In this document: in pieces, positions 18,890 to 26,586 of the stretch
Layout: each line of letters opens with the position of its first letter
Position numbering within the stretch: position 1 is the stretch's first letter
Assembly: GCA_910588245.1 (NCBI GenBank)
Contig: CAJUQP010000006.1
Span: forward strand, 61,247 to 125,246
Origin: an uncultured Muribaculaceae bacterium
GTDB lineage: Bacteria > Bacteroidota > Bacteroidia > Bacteroidales > Muribaculaceae
DNA: 64,000 bases
Direction of reading: 5' to 3'
Notes under the pieces: generated by a model
Database searches by the model: none
The model's input: the letters and a program-made list of their open reading frames with translations, nothing else
What the model was told of the DNA's origin: nothing
Made by a program: the position numbers and the translations under genes

Positions 18890-18920
18890 CAAAGATACTA
18901 TTTTTAGTATCAAAAACAAA
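18890..18920 (-). promoter_or_regulatory. Promoter of hicAB
   Basis: On the minus strand TTTG (18917-18920), 19 bases, TATCTTTG (18890-18897): a full match to the Bacteroidetes consensus, 26 bases upstream of the hicA start. Confidence 0.8.
18894..18911. promoter_or_regulatory. Operator-like inverted repeat in the hicAB promoter
   Basis: GATACTA (18894-18900), TTTT, TAGTATC (18905-18911): a perfect 7-base inverted repeat that covers half of the -7 element and part of the spacer. A ribbon-helix-helix dimer bound here would block RNA polymerase. HicB is the obvious candidate. Confidence 0.7.
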
Positions 18921-18961
18921 GTTTTTCTATTAAAAGTTTTAAAAGTTTAAAGACCTTGTTT

Positions 18962-19033
18962 TCAGGCCACGGCCTGAGAATTACAGCCGATTGCCAGGAT
19001 TAACAGGATAGCAGGTATGATAATTCTTTTCAT
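18962..19033 (-). pseudogene. Remnant of a lipoprotein-family gene (signal peptide only)
   Basis: A 23-codon frame that encodes MKRIIIPAILLILAIGCNSQ and three further residues, then stops. It is nearly identical to the N-terminus of the 422-residue lipoprotein at 22076-23344 (MKRIIIPSILLILVIACNSQ), and the DNA similarity continues through the start region. Its ATG overlaps the stop of the neighbouring paralogue (ATGA). The rest of the gene is missing. This is a decayed or truncated member of the same family. Confidence 0.7.
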
Positions 19034-19719
19034 TCGACATATTTTTTATCAAGACACATACCAACATAAAGCTCGAGAATGCTGTCGGAGCAGTTATTGG
19101 GATCAGACAATCTATTATTCTTTAGGAAATAATCGGTATCAATAAGGTGGTAGATACCTTCTTCGACAAATAGATTTTTTATCTGCAGATTATGAGAGGA
19201 AAGAATGCTATCAATATCTTTTCTAAACCTACTTTCCATCAGGATAGTGACAATATCTTTGCTTTTGTTGTTTTCAAGATAGTCATTTGTGATATCTATA
19301 TTGGCATCTCCACTCCCCAACATCTCATAGCTGATAAATTGAATTGGAACCGTCCCGTTTTCCTGCTTAATTTTGCTTATCATCTTATCAAGTATGGAAA
19401 GCTGACTGCTAAAACCGATGCTTTTATAATGCTGTAAATGATCATCTTGGTTAAACCGGATATACAAACTGACAGAATCCTCATCATTAATGTGTGCAAT
19501 GTTGCAGTTCATGTTGACAGTGTCTCCCATGAGAATAAAACCAAAAAACTGTTCGGTGTAGCCTGTAAGCCTGCCATCACCCGAATATTCCGTAGTCTTG
19601 ATTGGATATATGTTGATGCTATCAGTATCGTCAGTCTTAGACTGCATTGATCCACACTCATTACAGAATAGTAATGCTATGATGGCCACCGGAATTATTA
19701 ATAATCTCATTCGTATCAT
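19030..19719 (-). CDS. Lipoprotein of a local paralogous family, member 1
   Basis: 229 residues from the ATG at 19719 (MIRMRLLIIPVAIIALLFC). This start gives a proper lipoprotein signal, while a start further upstream would add a non-signal extension. Function is not recognised. The mature part shares with the neighbours the motifs GSGDANIDIT and RKDIDSILSSH and a C-terminal segment ending in CSDSILELYVGMCL. It is AT-rich compared with the core genes around the island. Members are probably inner- or outer-membrane lipoproteins facing the periplasm. They could be immunity-type proteins against contact-dependent toxins, but no homologue is recognised, so this is speculation. Confidence 0.65.
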   Translation of the reverse strand: MIRMRLLIIPVAIIALLFCNECGSMQSKTDDTDSINIYPIKTTEYSGDGRLTGYTEQFFGFILMGDTVNMNCNIAHINDEDSVSLYIRFNQDDHLQHYKSIGFSSQLSILDKMISKIKQENGTVPIQFISYEMLGSGDANIDITNDYLENNKSKDIVTILMESRFRKDIDSILSSHNLQIKNLFVEEGIYHLIDTDYFLKNNRLSDPNNCSDSILELYVGMCLDKKYVE

Positions 19720-19834
19720 ATATATATTCTTCAGTTTGTTATTAATAATTACCAATTTGATAATCACCAATTTACAAATACAGTTTTTTCATATGTATAT
19801 TTTTCAAACCATGGTTTGTCTAAATACAGCAATG

Positions 19835-20548
19835 TTATTCCTTTCTAACCGCTTGGTTATGCATGTCTTCCAGTCTTAGAAGCACATAGGTATCGATAAT
19901 ACTATCGGGACATTCATTGATATTATCTATGATGTTTCTTTTCAGAAAGTTTTCTTTTGGGTAAAGACCGAATATGACCTCCTCGACTTCTACATTGCTG
20001 ACCCGATAATCGTAGCGCGAAAGAATACTGTCGATATCCCGCCTTAACATACTTGTAGACAGTACTTCCTTCAGTTCTTTCAGACCGCCATCCGAAGGAA
20101 ACCTACGGGAAACATCAACATTGGCATCTCCTGTGCCGGATAACTCAAAGCTCAATCCCTTTAAAATACTATCATGATTATGCTCAAGGAAACCCTTCAA
20201 AAAGAGGTCAAGCAGTTTCAGCTGATCCGGATAGGATATGATCTTATAAGGTTCTTCCCGGACATCCGACCATGCGATAGTATCAGCTGCCGTAGAATCG
20301 ATTTCTTCCTCCAGCTTTGGGGAAACAGCCCAGAACCTTATATCAATATATTTTGTGTCAGACTCCAAAGATCTTATGAAGAAACGGAGCGTATCGCTGC
20401 CTTCTGTAAGATAAGTCAGTCTTTCGTTCCGAAATGCAGACTTTTCAATAACATGATACATTGTCCATGGATTCAAGGTAACAGCCAGAGATTGACAGCA
20501 AATAAGCAAACTTATCAGCATGTATATTATGTAAATAAATCTTTTCAT
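19835..20548 (-). CDS. Lipoprotein of the local paralogous family, member 2
   Basis: 237 residues from the ATG at 20548 (MKRFIYIIYMLISLLICC). This start matches the CGAATGAAAAGA start context of its paralogues. Function is not recognised. It is closely related to residues 1-260 of the 422-residue protein at 22076-23344: shared YLTEGSDTLRFF-type, SYPDQLKLLD, GTGDANVDVSRRFP, RRDIDSILSRYDYR and KRNIIDN segments. DNA identity is high over long stretches (20160-20240 against 22890-22970), so the duplication is recent. It lies downstream of the 151-residue gene on the same strand. Confidence 0.68.
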   Translation of the reverse strand: MKRFIYIIYMLISLLICCQSLAVTLNPWTMYHVIEKSAFRNERLTYLTEGSDTLRFFIRSLESDTKYIDIRFWAVSPKLEEEIDSTAADTIAWSDVREEPYKIISYPDQLKLLDLFLKGFLEHNHDSILKGLSFELSGTGDANVDVSRRFPSDGGLKELKEVLSTSMLRRDIDSILSRYDYRVSNVEVEEVIFGLYPKENFLKRNIIDNINECPDSIIDTYVLLRLEDMHNQAVRKE

Positions 20549-20692
20549 TCGAAATATCACATTAAAAGATTATAAAGGAATACATAAAGTATGTATAAAG
20601 ATTGACTGCCATCTTGCGACCCCAACCCATCCTGTTGGTTCCGGCATCAAGACCGGCACCCCCGGCTTTCGATACCGCATACCGCTCCCATT

Positions 20693-21148
20693 TCAATCAT
20701 TGACAGGCTCATGCTTGGAATCAAAATCGAGAAGCAGACGATTGAGTGCCTCCAATTCATCGACTTTATCTTCGTCGGCGTATATCTGCTCCACGCGATT
20801 CGAAAGCAGCCGATATTCACTCGCATTTTTTATACATCCTCTTGAAAGGATTGCCTTTATCTTTACAAGATCCTTTTTGTTTTTATCATTCAGATCAAAG
20901 CCGAATTTATCCTTCAAAATTGCGTTTAAATATTCAATTTGTTCTCTGCTCATGTATCCGGCCATTTCATTCGCATCACTATAAACATACCTCAAGCCTC
21001 TGAGGTTATGCCTTTTAAATGCATTTATGACTATTTCCCTGAAATCATCCTGTTTCCCTTCAGGATAAAATTTATCCAATACATCAAGTATAGTCAATAC
21101 CCAATCCTTGATAAATTCGAGTTCGAAAATATGTTTAGAATCTTTCAT
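20693..21148 (-). CDS. Cytosolic helical protein, related to the C-terminus of the fusion lipoprotein
   Basis: 151 residues, charged and mainly helical by appearance, without signal peptide or membrane segment. Function is not recognised. It aligns with residues about 268-422 of the fusion at 22076-23344: KDWVLTI against KEWIIEV, LKDKFGFDLNDKNKK against MEKFGVDLEYFNKK, and a shared end of the type VEQIYADEDKVDELEALNRLLLDFD. Helical proteins with this kind of ending occur in Bacteroidetes next to secreted toxin and immunity genes in my memory, but I cannot confirm the link. It starts 15 bases after the stop of the lipoprotein at 21164-21877, so the two are probably co-transcribed. Confidence 0.65.
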   Translation of the reverse strand: MKDSKHIFELEFIKDWVLTILDVLDKFYPEGKQDDFREIVINAFKRHNLRGLRYVYSDANEMAGYMSREQIEYLNAILKDKFGFDLNDKNKKDLVKIKAILSRGCIKNASEYRLLSNRVEQIYADEDKVDELEALNRLLLDFDSKHEPVND

Positions 21149-21163
21149 TTGATTGAGTTACTT

Positions 21164-21877
21164 TCACTTCGTTTGAATTTTGCTGATTCTCAAGAATGTA
21201 TAAAATTCCAATATACTGTCTGGAAGATTGACAGGAGAATAGTCACAGTTTATTTCGGTGAAAGAATTCTTTCCGACAAGACCGTATAAAGATTCCACAA
21301 TGCCGATTTGCTGTGTCTTCATACGATATGCAGAAAGAAGATTGTCTATATCTTTGCGCAATCGGCAAGTGTCAAGAATATTCATGAGTTTATTATAGCC
21401 TCTTGTAGTGCCAGAGATATAATCGTTTGTAATGTCAACAACCACTTGACCGCTTGCAATCATATGATAGTCCAGATATATAGTCTTTTCTGTATCCTTT
21501 ATAAACTCATTGGTTACGCATCCTAATATCCTATTTAGAAGTTGTAGCTGCTGTTTGTAGCCAACGGATTTATAATTATCAAAGGGCTTGTGACCTCTTA
21601 TAAAAGTAGAGGAGTCACTATCGCATTGTACACTTGAGAAAACATAATTAACGTCCACACCCATAAAAATTCCATTCTGATTTTGGTGTTCTCTTATTTT
21701 AATAAAAAAATTAAGAGTGTCTTTACCCTGAGTGAAGAAAAGAATTTCTTTTGGGTAAGATCCTTCTTCAATAACCTTATGCAGGTTAATCTCACTTCCA
21801 CAAGCTCCTTTGCATCCGGAATTCAAGATGCCAATATAACCTAAAAATACTGTAAATATGACGAATAACAATTTCAT
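21164..21877 (-). CDS. Lipoprotein of the local paralogous family, member 3
   Basis: 237 residues from the ATG at 21877 (MKLLFVIFTVFLGYIGILNSGC), which puts the lipobox cysteine near residue 22. Function is not recognised. It shares FFTQGKDTLNFFIK, a degenerate form of the central motif (ASGQVVVDITNDY, where the others have GDAN), RKDIDNLLSAY and NLPDSILEFYTFLR with its paralogues. It is the most diverged member. The 151-residue cytosolic gene follows after 15 bases. Confidence 0.65.
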   Translation of the reverse strand: MKLLFVIFTVFLGYIGILNSGCKGACGSEINLHKVIEEGSYPKEILFFTQGKDTLNFFIKIREHQNQNGIFMGVDVNYVFSSVQCDSDSSTFIRGHKPFDNYKSVGYKQQLQLLNRILGCVTNEFIKDTEKTIYLDYHMIASGQVVVDITNDYISGTTRGYNKLMNILDTCRLRKDIDNLLSAYRMKTQQIGIVESLYGLVGKNSFTEINCDYSPVNLPDSILEFYTFLRISKIQTK

Positions 21878-21899
21878 GAGGATAATTTGCCTTGAGAAT

Positions 21900-22082
21900 T
21901 TAAGATTCACTTTCTATTGTCCGATTAGGTAGACATCGCAATAAATCTTCTGCCATTTTATGATATTTTTCAAAATTAATGGAGTATGTTGCCCCCCGAA
22001 TACCGATAAGATAGCCCTTAGAGATTAAAGATGTCGAACTCAAAATCTTACATCTAAGATTTCCTCTACGTTGGCTTACTCG
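21900..22082 (-). other. Open frame without start codon, possible gene remnant
   Basis: About 60 codons stay open on the minus strand between the fusion gene and member 3, with a sensible-looking composition (contains GYLIGIRGATYSINFEKYHK) but no start at its head. It may be the tail of a lost gene or chance in AT-rich DNA. Confidence 0.25.
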
Positions 22083-23344
22083 TCAGTTGGCTTGTATGTA
22101 GTCTCAAAATCATAGAGCAATTTGTCGAGGGTTTCAACCTGGGATGCATTGTCTTCATCATCAGCGATACGGTCTATCCATTCCTTCACCATGTAGAATT
22201 CATCTATATCCTTTATCTTGCCTCTCTTGATGATGCTCTTGATTTTCGCTCTCGTCTTCTTATTGAAATATTCGAGATCGACACCGAATTTTTCCATCAG
22301 GATTTTGTTCAAATTTCTTTTATTTGCCGGATCAAGATCAAAAGCCTCCTCGTTAATATCATTAAAACCACATTGCAACGCTTTCGCATCTTGTTTGTCA
22401 TACGCTTTATTAGTTTGCGCGACTATTTCATCTAAAAGGAACGTACCAAGTTCTTTATTAGAAACAGACATTAATCCATACATGTATTTTGCAACCTCAA
22501 TTATCCATTCTTTTTGAAAAAGAATTCTCTCCTTTATTGGCATTTCTTCCATATAATTTTTGACGTTGGGTTTGTGCAAGTTTTCAAGTCTTATAGACAC
22601 ACAAGTCTCAATAAGACTGTCCGGACACTCTTGGGTATTGTCAATGATGTTTCTTTTCAAAAATATATCTTTAGGTAAAAGACCAAAGATGGCTTCATCA
22701 ACTCCTATATCGCTGATTCTATAGTCATAACGGGAAAGAATACTGTCAATATCCCGTCTGAACTTACTTGCCGACAGTAGTTCCTCCAGCTCTTTCAGAC
22801 CGGCATCGGCCGGAAATCTACGTGAAATCTCCACATTGGCATCACCTGTTCCGAATAACCCGAAACGCAATCCACCTAATGTTCTATCATGATTATGCTC
22901 AAAGAAATCCTTTAAAAAGATGTCAAGCAGTTTCAGCTGATCCGGATAGGATACAATCTTATAAGACCCCATCGGGTCATCTGACAAGGTAGAATCGCAT
23001 ACGATAGTATCAATACTTTCTTCCGTTTTTGGGAAAACAGCCCAAAACCTTTGATCAATATGCACTATCGAAGAATCCATATAATTGGATATGGGATGAA
23101 GTTGGTAATTCTCTCCTATAAAGTGAATCTGGCTTTCATTGAAAAAGAAACGGAGAGTATCGTCCCCTTCCGTAAAGTAAGTCAGACGATCAGTGATGTA
23201 AAACTTTTGTGTATCCTCTCCCAATGTGAAGGGTTCACTTTTGTCATTTACATGATGCAACACCCATGAATCCCTATTGAGAGCCTGAGAATTACAGGCA
23301 ATAACCAAAATTAGCAGGATAGACGGTATAATGATTCTTTTCAT
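22076..23344 (-). CDS. Fusion lipoprotein: paralogous lipoprotein domain plus helical domain
   Basis: 422 residues. A lipoprotein signal (MKRIIIPSILLILVIAC) and the family domain (about 25-262; GTGDANVEISRRFP, RRDIDSILSRYDYR) are joined in one frame to a helical domain (about 268-422). The latter is homologous to the separate 151-residue cytosolic protein at 20693-21148. The gene order lipoprotein-then-helical protein at 21877-20693 is the unfused version, so loss of a stop between tandem genes explains the fusion. Internal methionines M265 and M268 stand at the junction and could start a separate cytosolic product. Function is unknown. It is the first gene of this leftward series. Confidence 0.7.
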   Translation of the reverse strand: MKRIIIPSILLILVIACNSQALNRDSWVLHHVNDKSEPFTLGEDTQKFYITDRLTYFTEGDDTLRFFFNESQIHFIGENYQLHPISNYMDSSIVHIDQRFWAVFPKTEESIDTIVCDSTLSDDPMGSYKIVSYPDQLKLLDIFLKDFFEHNHDRTLGGLRFGLFGTGDANVEISRRFPADAGLKELEELLSASKFRRDIDSILSRYDYRISDIGVDEAIFGLLPKDIFLKRNIIDNTQECPDSLIETCVSIRLENLHKPNVKNYMEEMPIKERILFQKEWIIEVAKYMYGLMSVSNKELGTFLLDEIVAQTNKAYDKQDAKALQCGFNDINEEAFDLDPANKRNLNKILMEKFGVDLEYFNKKTRAKIKSIIKRGKIKDIDEFYMVKEWIDRIADDEDNASQVETLDKLLYDFETTYKPTDE

Positions 23345-23753
23345 TCGACTATTTTATTATAAATTTCTACAATGACATTGTGGTGTGATCAAGTCGAAGG
23401 TTATAGAGAGAAGAGTATTTACGGGTCTCAATCATCGTCCGTATGAAGCCTTTACTTCATTTGCCGTTGATTATTACAGCCCGTCGTGATATTTTTGACA
23501 AACTTAACGTTTTGGTTTGAAATATGCAAATTATTAATCATGTTTAAAAACAATATTGTGCAACATTCCATCAGAATCAATCAGAAATAACGAACAGACG
23601 ATCATCTCAGAAACTTTAAATCAGAAAATATGGAGCTTAGATTGTAAAAGAGGCTGTTTAGTCCGGATTCCAATATATATGACCTGACAGCAATGCGCCC
23701 CCAAAAAGTGGATCAACAAAGATTAATTTGTGACTAATTTGTAGGCAACGATA
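23345..23753. other. AT-rich intergenic region without recognisable gene
   Basis: About 400 bases between the divergent fusion lipoprotein gene and the small lipoprotein gene. No frame with a credible start and length is seen on either strand. No complete consensus promoter for the leftward gene was found. Confidence 0.5.
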
Positions 23754-23785
23754 TTTGCTGATCTATATTCTATTGAGTAATTTTG
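23754..23785 (+). promoter_or_regulatory. Promoter of the 53-residue lipoprotein gene
   Basis: TTTG (23754-23757), 20 bases, TAATTTTG (23778-23785), a full Bacteroidetes consensus. The next start codon is 58 bases downstream. Confidence 0.75.
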
Positions 23786-23843
23786 CAACTGATTTCACCC
23801 TACAGAATACAGTAAGCAGTTATAAAGGATTTAGTACACAATT

Positions 23844-24005
23844 ATGAAAAGAGAGACAATCAACAGGATAAACCGTCTTTTAATCATCGCGGCATGTGGC
23901 GCAATATGTATAGGCGCCACGGCATGCGCCACTGTAAGACTAAACCGGCCCGATCAACCGGACCGCGTGACAGTCACCTTCGACAAGACACTGGACAACA
24001 GATAA
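23844..24005 (+). CDS. Small secreted lipoprotein, 53 residues
   Basis: The ATG at 23844 opens a 53-codon frame. A basic N-terminus (MKRETINRINR) is followed by a hydrophobic stretch (LLIIAACGAICIGATAC) with lipobox GATAC at about residues 24-28. The mature peptide is a hydrophilic tail of only about 25 residues that ends DKTLDNR. No family is recognised. Support comes from the perfect promoter at 23754-23785 and the complete lipoprotein signal. It is convergent to mutS2, with a shared hairpin right after its stop. It is short enough to escape automatic annotation. Confidence 0.6.
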   Translation: MKRETINRINRLLIIAACGAICIGATACATVRLNRPDQPDRVTVTFDKTLDNR

Positions 24006-24042
24006 AAAGTCGACATGGCGTCTTGAATACCATGCCGACTTT
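24006..24042 (-). terminator. Terminator of mutS2, shared with the small lipoprotein gene
   Basis: A 13-base stem (24006-24018 with 24030-24042) with one G-T pair on the minus strand, where it is followed by TTTTTATC. On the plus strand the same position is an A-C mismatch, so it works best for mutS2. Confidence 0.8.
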
Positions 24043-24093
24043 CCCTGTAGAGTGGAAATTATTTCCGGAGAAAGGAGAAAGCGGAGAAAGCGG

Positions 24094-26586
24094 TCATTCC
24101 AGATCGACAACCGTGATGCCGGCACCACCGAAGCGGACATCTTCATCGCGGAACGACGCAACATTAGGATTGGCCTTGAGCTGCTGACGGATAAGGGTCT
24201 TGAGGATACCGTGGCCCGTACCATGGAGTATCCTCAGACGGCTTGCGTTGAACTGCACGGCATCATCAAGGAAATACGTCACTGCCTGCAACGCCTCGTC
24301 TGCCCTCATACCCCTGACATCAATCTCATTCTTGAATTTAAGCTGCCGCTCCCTGCTGTCATTGCTCGTTGACGCCGATACCGTCATCACGGTTTCCGTT
24401 GCCGTCGGTTTAGGCTTCTGGGCAGGTTGGAGCTTGTCGAGTTCAACAATCGTGCGCAGTCCTCCGAAAGCCACCTCCGCTTTCTTGCCGTTTACACTCA
24501 ATACCTTACCGACCACTCCCCCGCTCGACATCCTCACATAATCGCCCGGCGCAAGCGTCTTAGCCGCAACAGAAGCCGATGCAGCATTTGTCTTCCTCTC
24601 CGACTGCGTCTTCCGACTCTTGTGGCGCAGCGGTTTGAGCACCTCGGGCACTTTTTCCTCCTCATCGCCATCATTTTCAAGATTCCGGCGATATTCCTCG
24701 AGTTCACGGCGCACCTGGCGCGTGCGTTCCTTCTCAGCCTCAGCCTTGCGTATCTCATGTATCGAACGCTCAATCTGTGCGTTGGCACCCGCGAGAATCT
24801 CCCGCGCCTCCTCACGTGCAGCCTTTATGATGGCCGCACGCTGAGCCTTCAGATCGGACGCATTCCCTTCATAAGTCTCAAGAAGTTTGTCGAGCTTATG
24901 CTCCTTCTCCTTTATTCCCAGACGCTTGTTTGCCCAGTAACGGCGGTCGCGCTGTATGTCGAGCAGATACTTGTCCATATTGACATAGTCGCTCCCGACA
25001 ATATCCCGCGCCCTGTCGATCACATCGCGGGGGAGACCGGTGTTTCTCGCTATCTCCAGAGCGAAGGAGCTTCCCGGATTACCGATGGAGAGCTGGAAGG
25101 TAGGACGGAGATGCTGACGGTCGTAAAGCATGGCGCCGTTGACAAAACCCTCCTCCGATTCGGCGAAAGTCTTGAGATTCTGGTAGTGGGTGGTGACAAC
25201 GCCCATGCATCCTGAATGTCCGAGATCGGTGAGTATCGACTGCGCGAGCGCCCCTCCTATCTGCGGCTCGGTGCCCGACCCCATCTCGTCGGCCAGGATA
25301 AGCGTCGAGGCATTCGCATGGCTGAGGAAATACTTCATATTGGAAAGATGCGACGAATAGGTGGAGAGATCATTCTCTATCGACTGCTCGTCGCCGATAT
25401 CTATGAAAATCCCCTCGAAGACCCCCATATGCGAGTTGGAATAGAGCGTAGGGAGCATGCCGCATTGCATCATATACTGGACTACAGCCACAGTCTTGAG
25501 ACATACAGACTTGCCACCCGCATTAGGACCGGATATGATAAGTATGCGCCGCTCTCCGCCGAGGCATATGTCGAGAGGCACAGGCTCACGTCCCTGCGCC
25601 CGGAGGGTGAGAAGCAAGCCCGGATGTATGGCATGAAACCAGTCGATCTCCGGCTTTCTCTCAATTACCGGCATCTCGCCGCCGGTGTCAATGGCGAAGC
25701 GGGCCTTGGCCTTGATGAAATCAAGACGGGCGAGGATGCGGCATCCATCCACAATCTCCTCCACATACGGGCGTATGGTGTCGGTGATGGCTGTCAGGAC
25801 AATTGCTATCTCACGGCGTTCGTCCATCTCCAGCTCACGCAGACGGTTGCCGGCCTCAACCACTTCCGCCGGCTCTATGAAGACAGTCTTGCCTGTGGCG
25901 CTCTGATCGTGGACAATGCCGTTGACACTTCTCTTCATGGCTGACGACACAGGGATGACCATACGCCCGTCGCGCAGCGAGGGAGCGGCATCCTTGTCGA
26001 CAACACCCTCAGCCACTGCCCTGTCGAGCACACGCCTCATGGCCCGCTGCATGGAGCCGGAAGCCGCCGACATCGCCCTTCTCACTTCAGCCAGCCCGGG
26101 CGAGGCATTATCCTTCACATTACCGAAACGGTCTATGCACCGGTCAATCTCCCTGACAATCTCCGGAAACGACGGAAGGGCCGAGAACTCCTCACTGAGA
26201 TAAGGAAACCGGCTCACGCCACTCTCCTCCTTACGCGAGAAGAAATCATAGACCGCGACCATGGTCGAGAGTGTGGCAGATAGTTTCTGAAGATGTTCGG
26301 CCGACATGAACGACCCGGCAGCCTTTATCTCTGAAAGCCGGGGCACGACATCATATACCCTCTCCTCGGGCATCTCCGTCCCCGATTGCAGAAGCGATGT
26401 CATCTCCGACACACATGAAAGCCGTCGTCTGACATCCTCGTAGACAACGGCGAAATCCATTCCTGCAGCCTCTTCCTTGCCGAGGCGCGTCTCACATTTT
26501 TCTATCAGGATCTGCCTCAGAGCGGCAAATCCGGTCTTGTTCTCAAAATCCTTTGGAAAAATCACGTCATTTATATCTCTCTTCAC
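24094..26586 (-). CDS. mutS2: Endonuclease MutS2 / ribosome-rescue factor
   Basis: 830 residues, full length. The order is the clamp and lever region (about 1-330), the ABC-type ATPase with Walker A GPNAGGKS at 353-360, a DE box in LILADEMGSGTEP, a long coiled coil (about 530-640), a KOW-like segment (GDYVRMSSGGVVGKVLSVNG), and the C-terminal Smr nuclease domain (about 750-830; EIDVRGMRADEAL, ILHGTGHGILK). MutS2 proteins limit recombination and, in some bacteria, split collided ribosomes; the Smr domain cuts nucleic acid. It lacks the mismatch-recognition domain of MutS1. Its ATG overlaps the stop of the upstream stress protein (ATGA), so the two are translationally coupled. Confidence 0.95.
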   Translation of the reverse strand: MKRDINDVIFPKDFENKTGFAALRQILIEKCETRLGKEEAAGMDFAVVYEDVRRRLSCVSEMTSLLQSGTEMPEERVYDVVPRLSEIKAAGSFMSAEHLQKLSATLSTMVAVYDFFSRKEESGVSRFPYLSEEFSALPSFPEIVREIDRCIDRFGNVKDNASPGLAEVRRAMSAASGSMQRAMRRVLDRAVAEGVVDKDAAPSLRDGRMVIPVSSAMKRSVNGIVHDQSATGKTVFIEPAEVVEAGNRLRELEMDERREIAIVLTAITDTIRPYVEEIVDGCRILARLDFIKAKARFAIDTGGEMPVIERKPEIDWFHAIHPGLLLTLRAQGREPVPLDICLGGERRILIISGPNAGGKSVCLKTVAVVQYMMQCGMLPTLYSNSHMGVFEGIFIDIGDEQSIENDLSTYSSHLSNMKYFLSHANASTLILADEMGSGTEPQIGGALAQSILTDLGHSGCMGVVTTHYQNLKTFAESEEGFVNGAMLYDRQHLRPTFQLSIGNPGSSFALEIARNTGLPRDVIDRARDIVGSDYVNMDKYLLDIQRDRRYWANKRLGIKEKEHKLDKLLETYEGNASDLKAQRAAIIKAAREEAREILAGANAQIERSIHEIRKAEAEKERTRQVRRELEEYRRNLENDGDEEEKVPEVLKPLRHKSRKTQSERKTNAASASVAAKTLAPGDYVRMSSGGVVGKVLSVNGKKAEVAFGGLRTIVELDKLQPAQKPKPTATETVMTVSASTSNDSRERQLKFKNEIDVRGMRADEALQAVTYFLDDAVQFNASRLRILHGTGHGILKTLIRQQLKANPNVASFRDEDVRFGGAGITVVDLE

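Noticed and set aside
23894..24187. A 97-codon plus-strand frame at the end of the small lipoprotein gene
   Set aside because: It runs through the hairpin and into the mutS2 3' end in a different frame, with no supported start. The 23844 frame with its signal peptide and promoter is the better call.
24427..25215. A 262-codon plus-strand frame opposite mutS2
   Set aside because: It is antisense to the mutS2 ATPase and coiled-coil part; no domain and no promoter.
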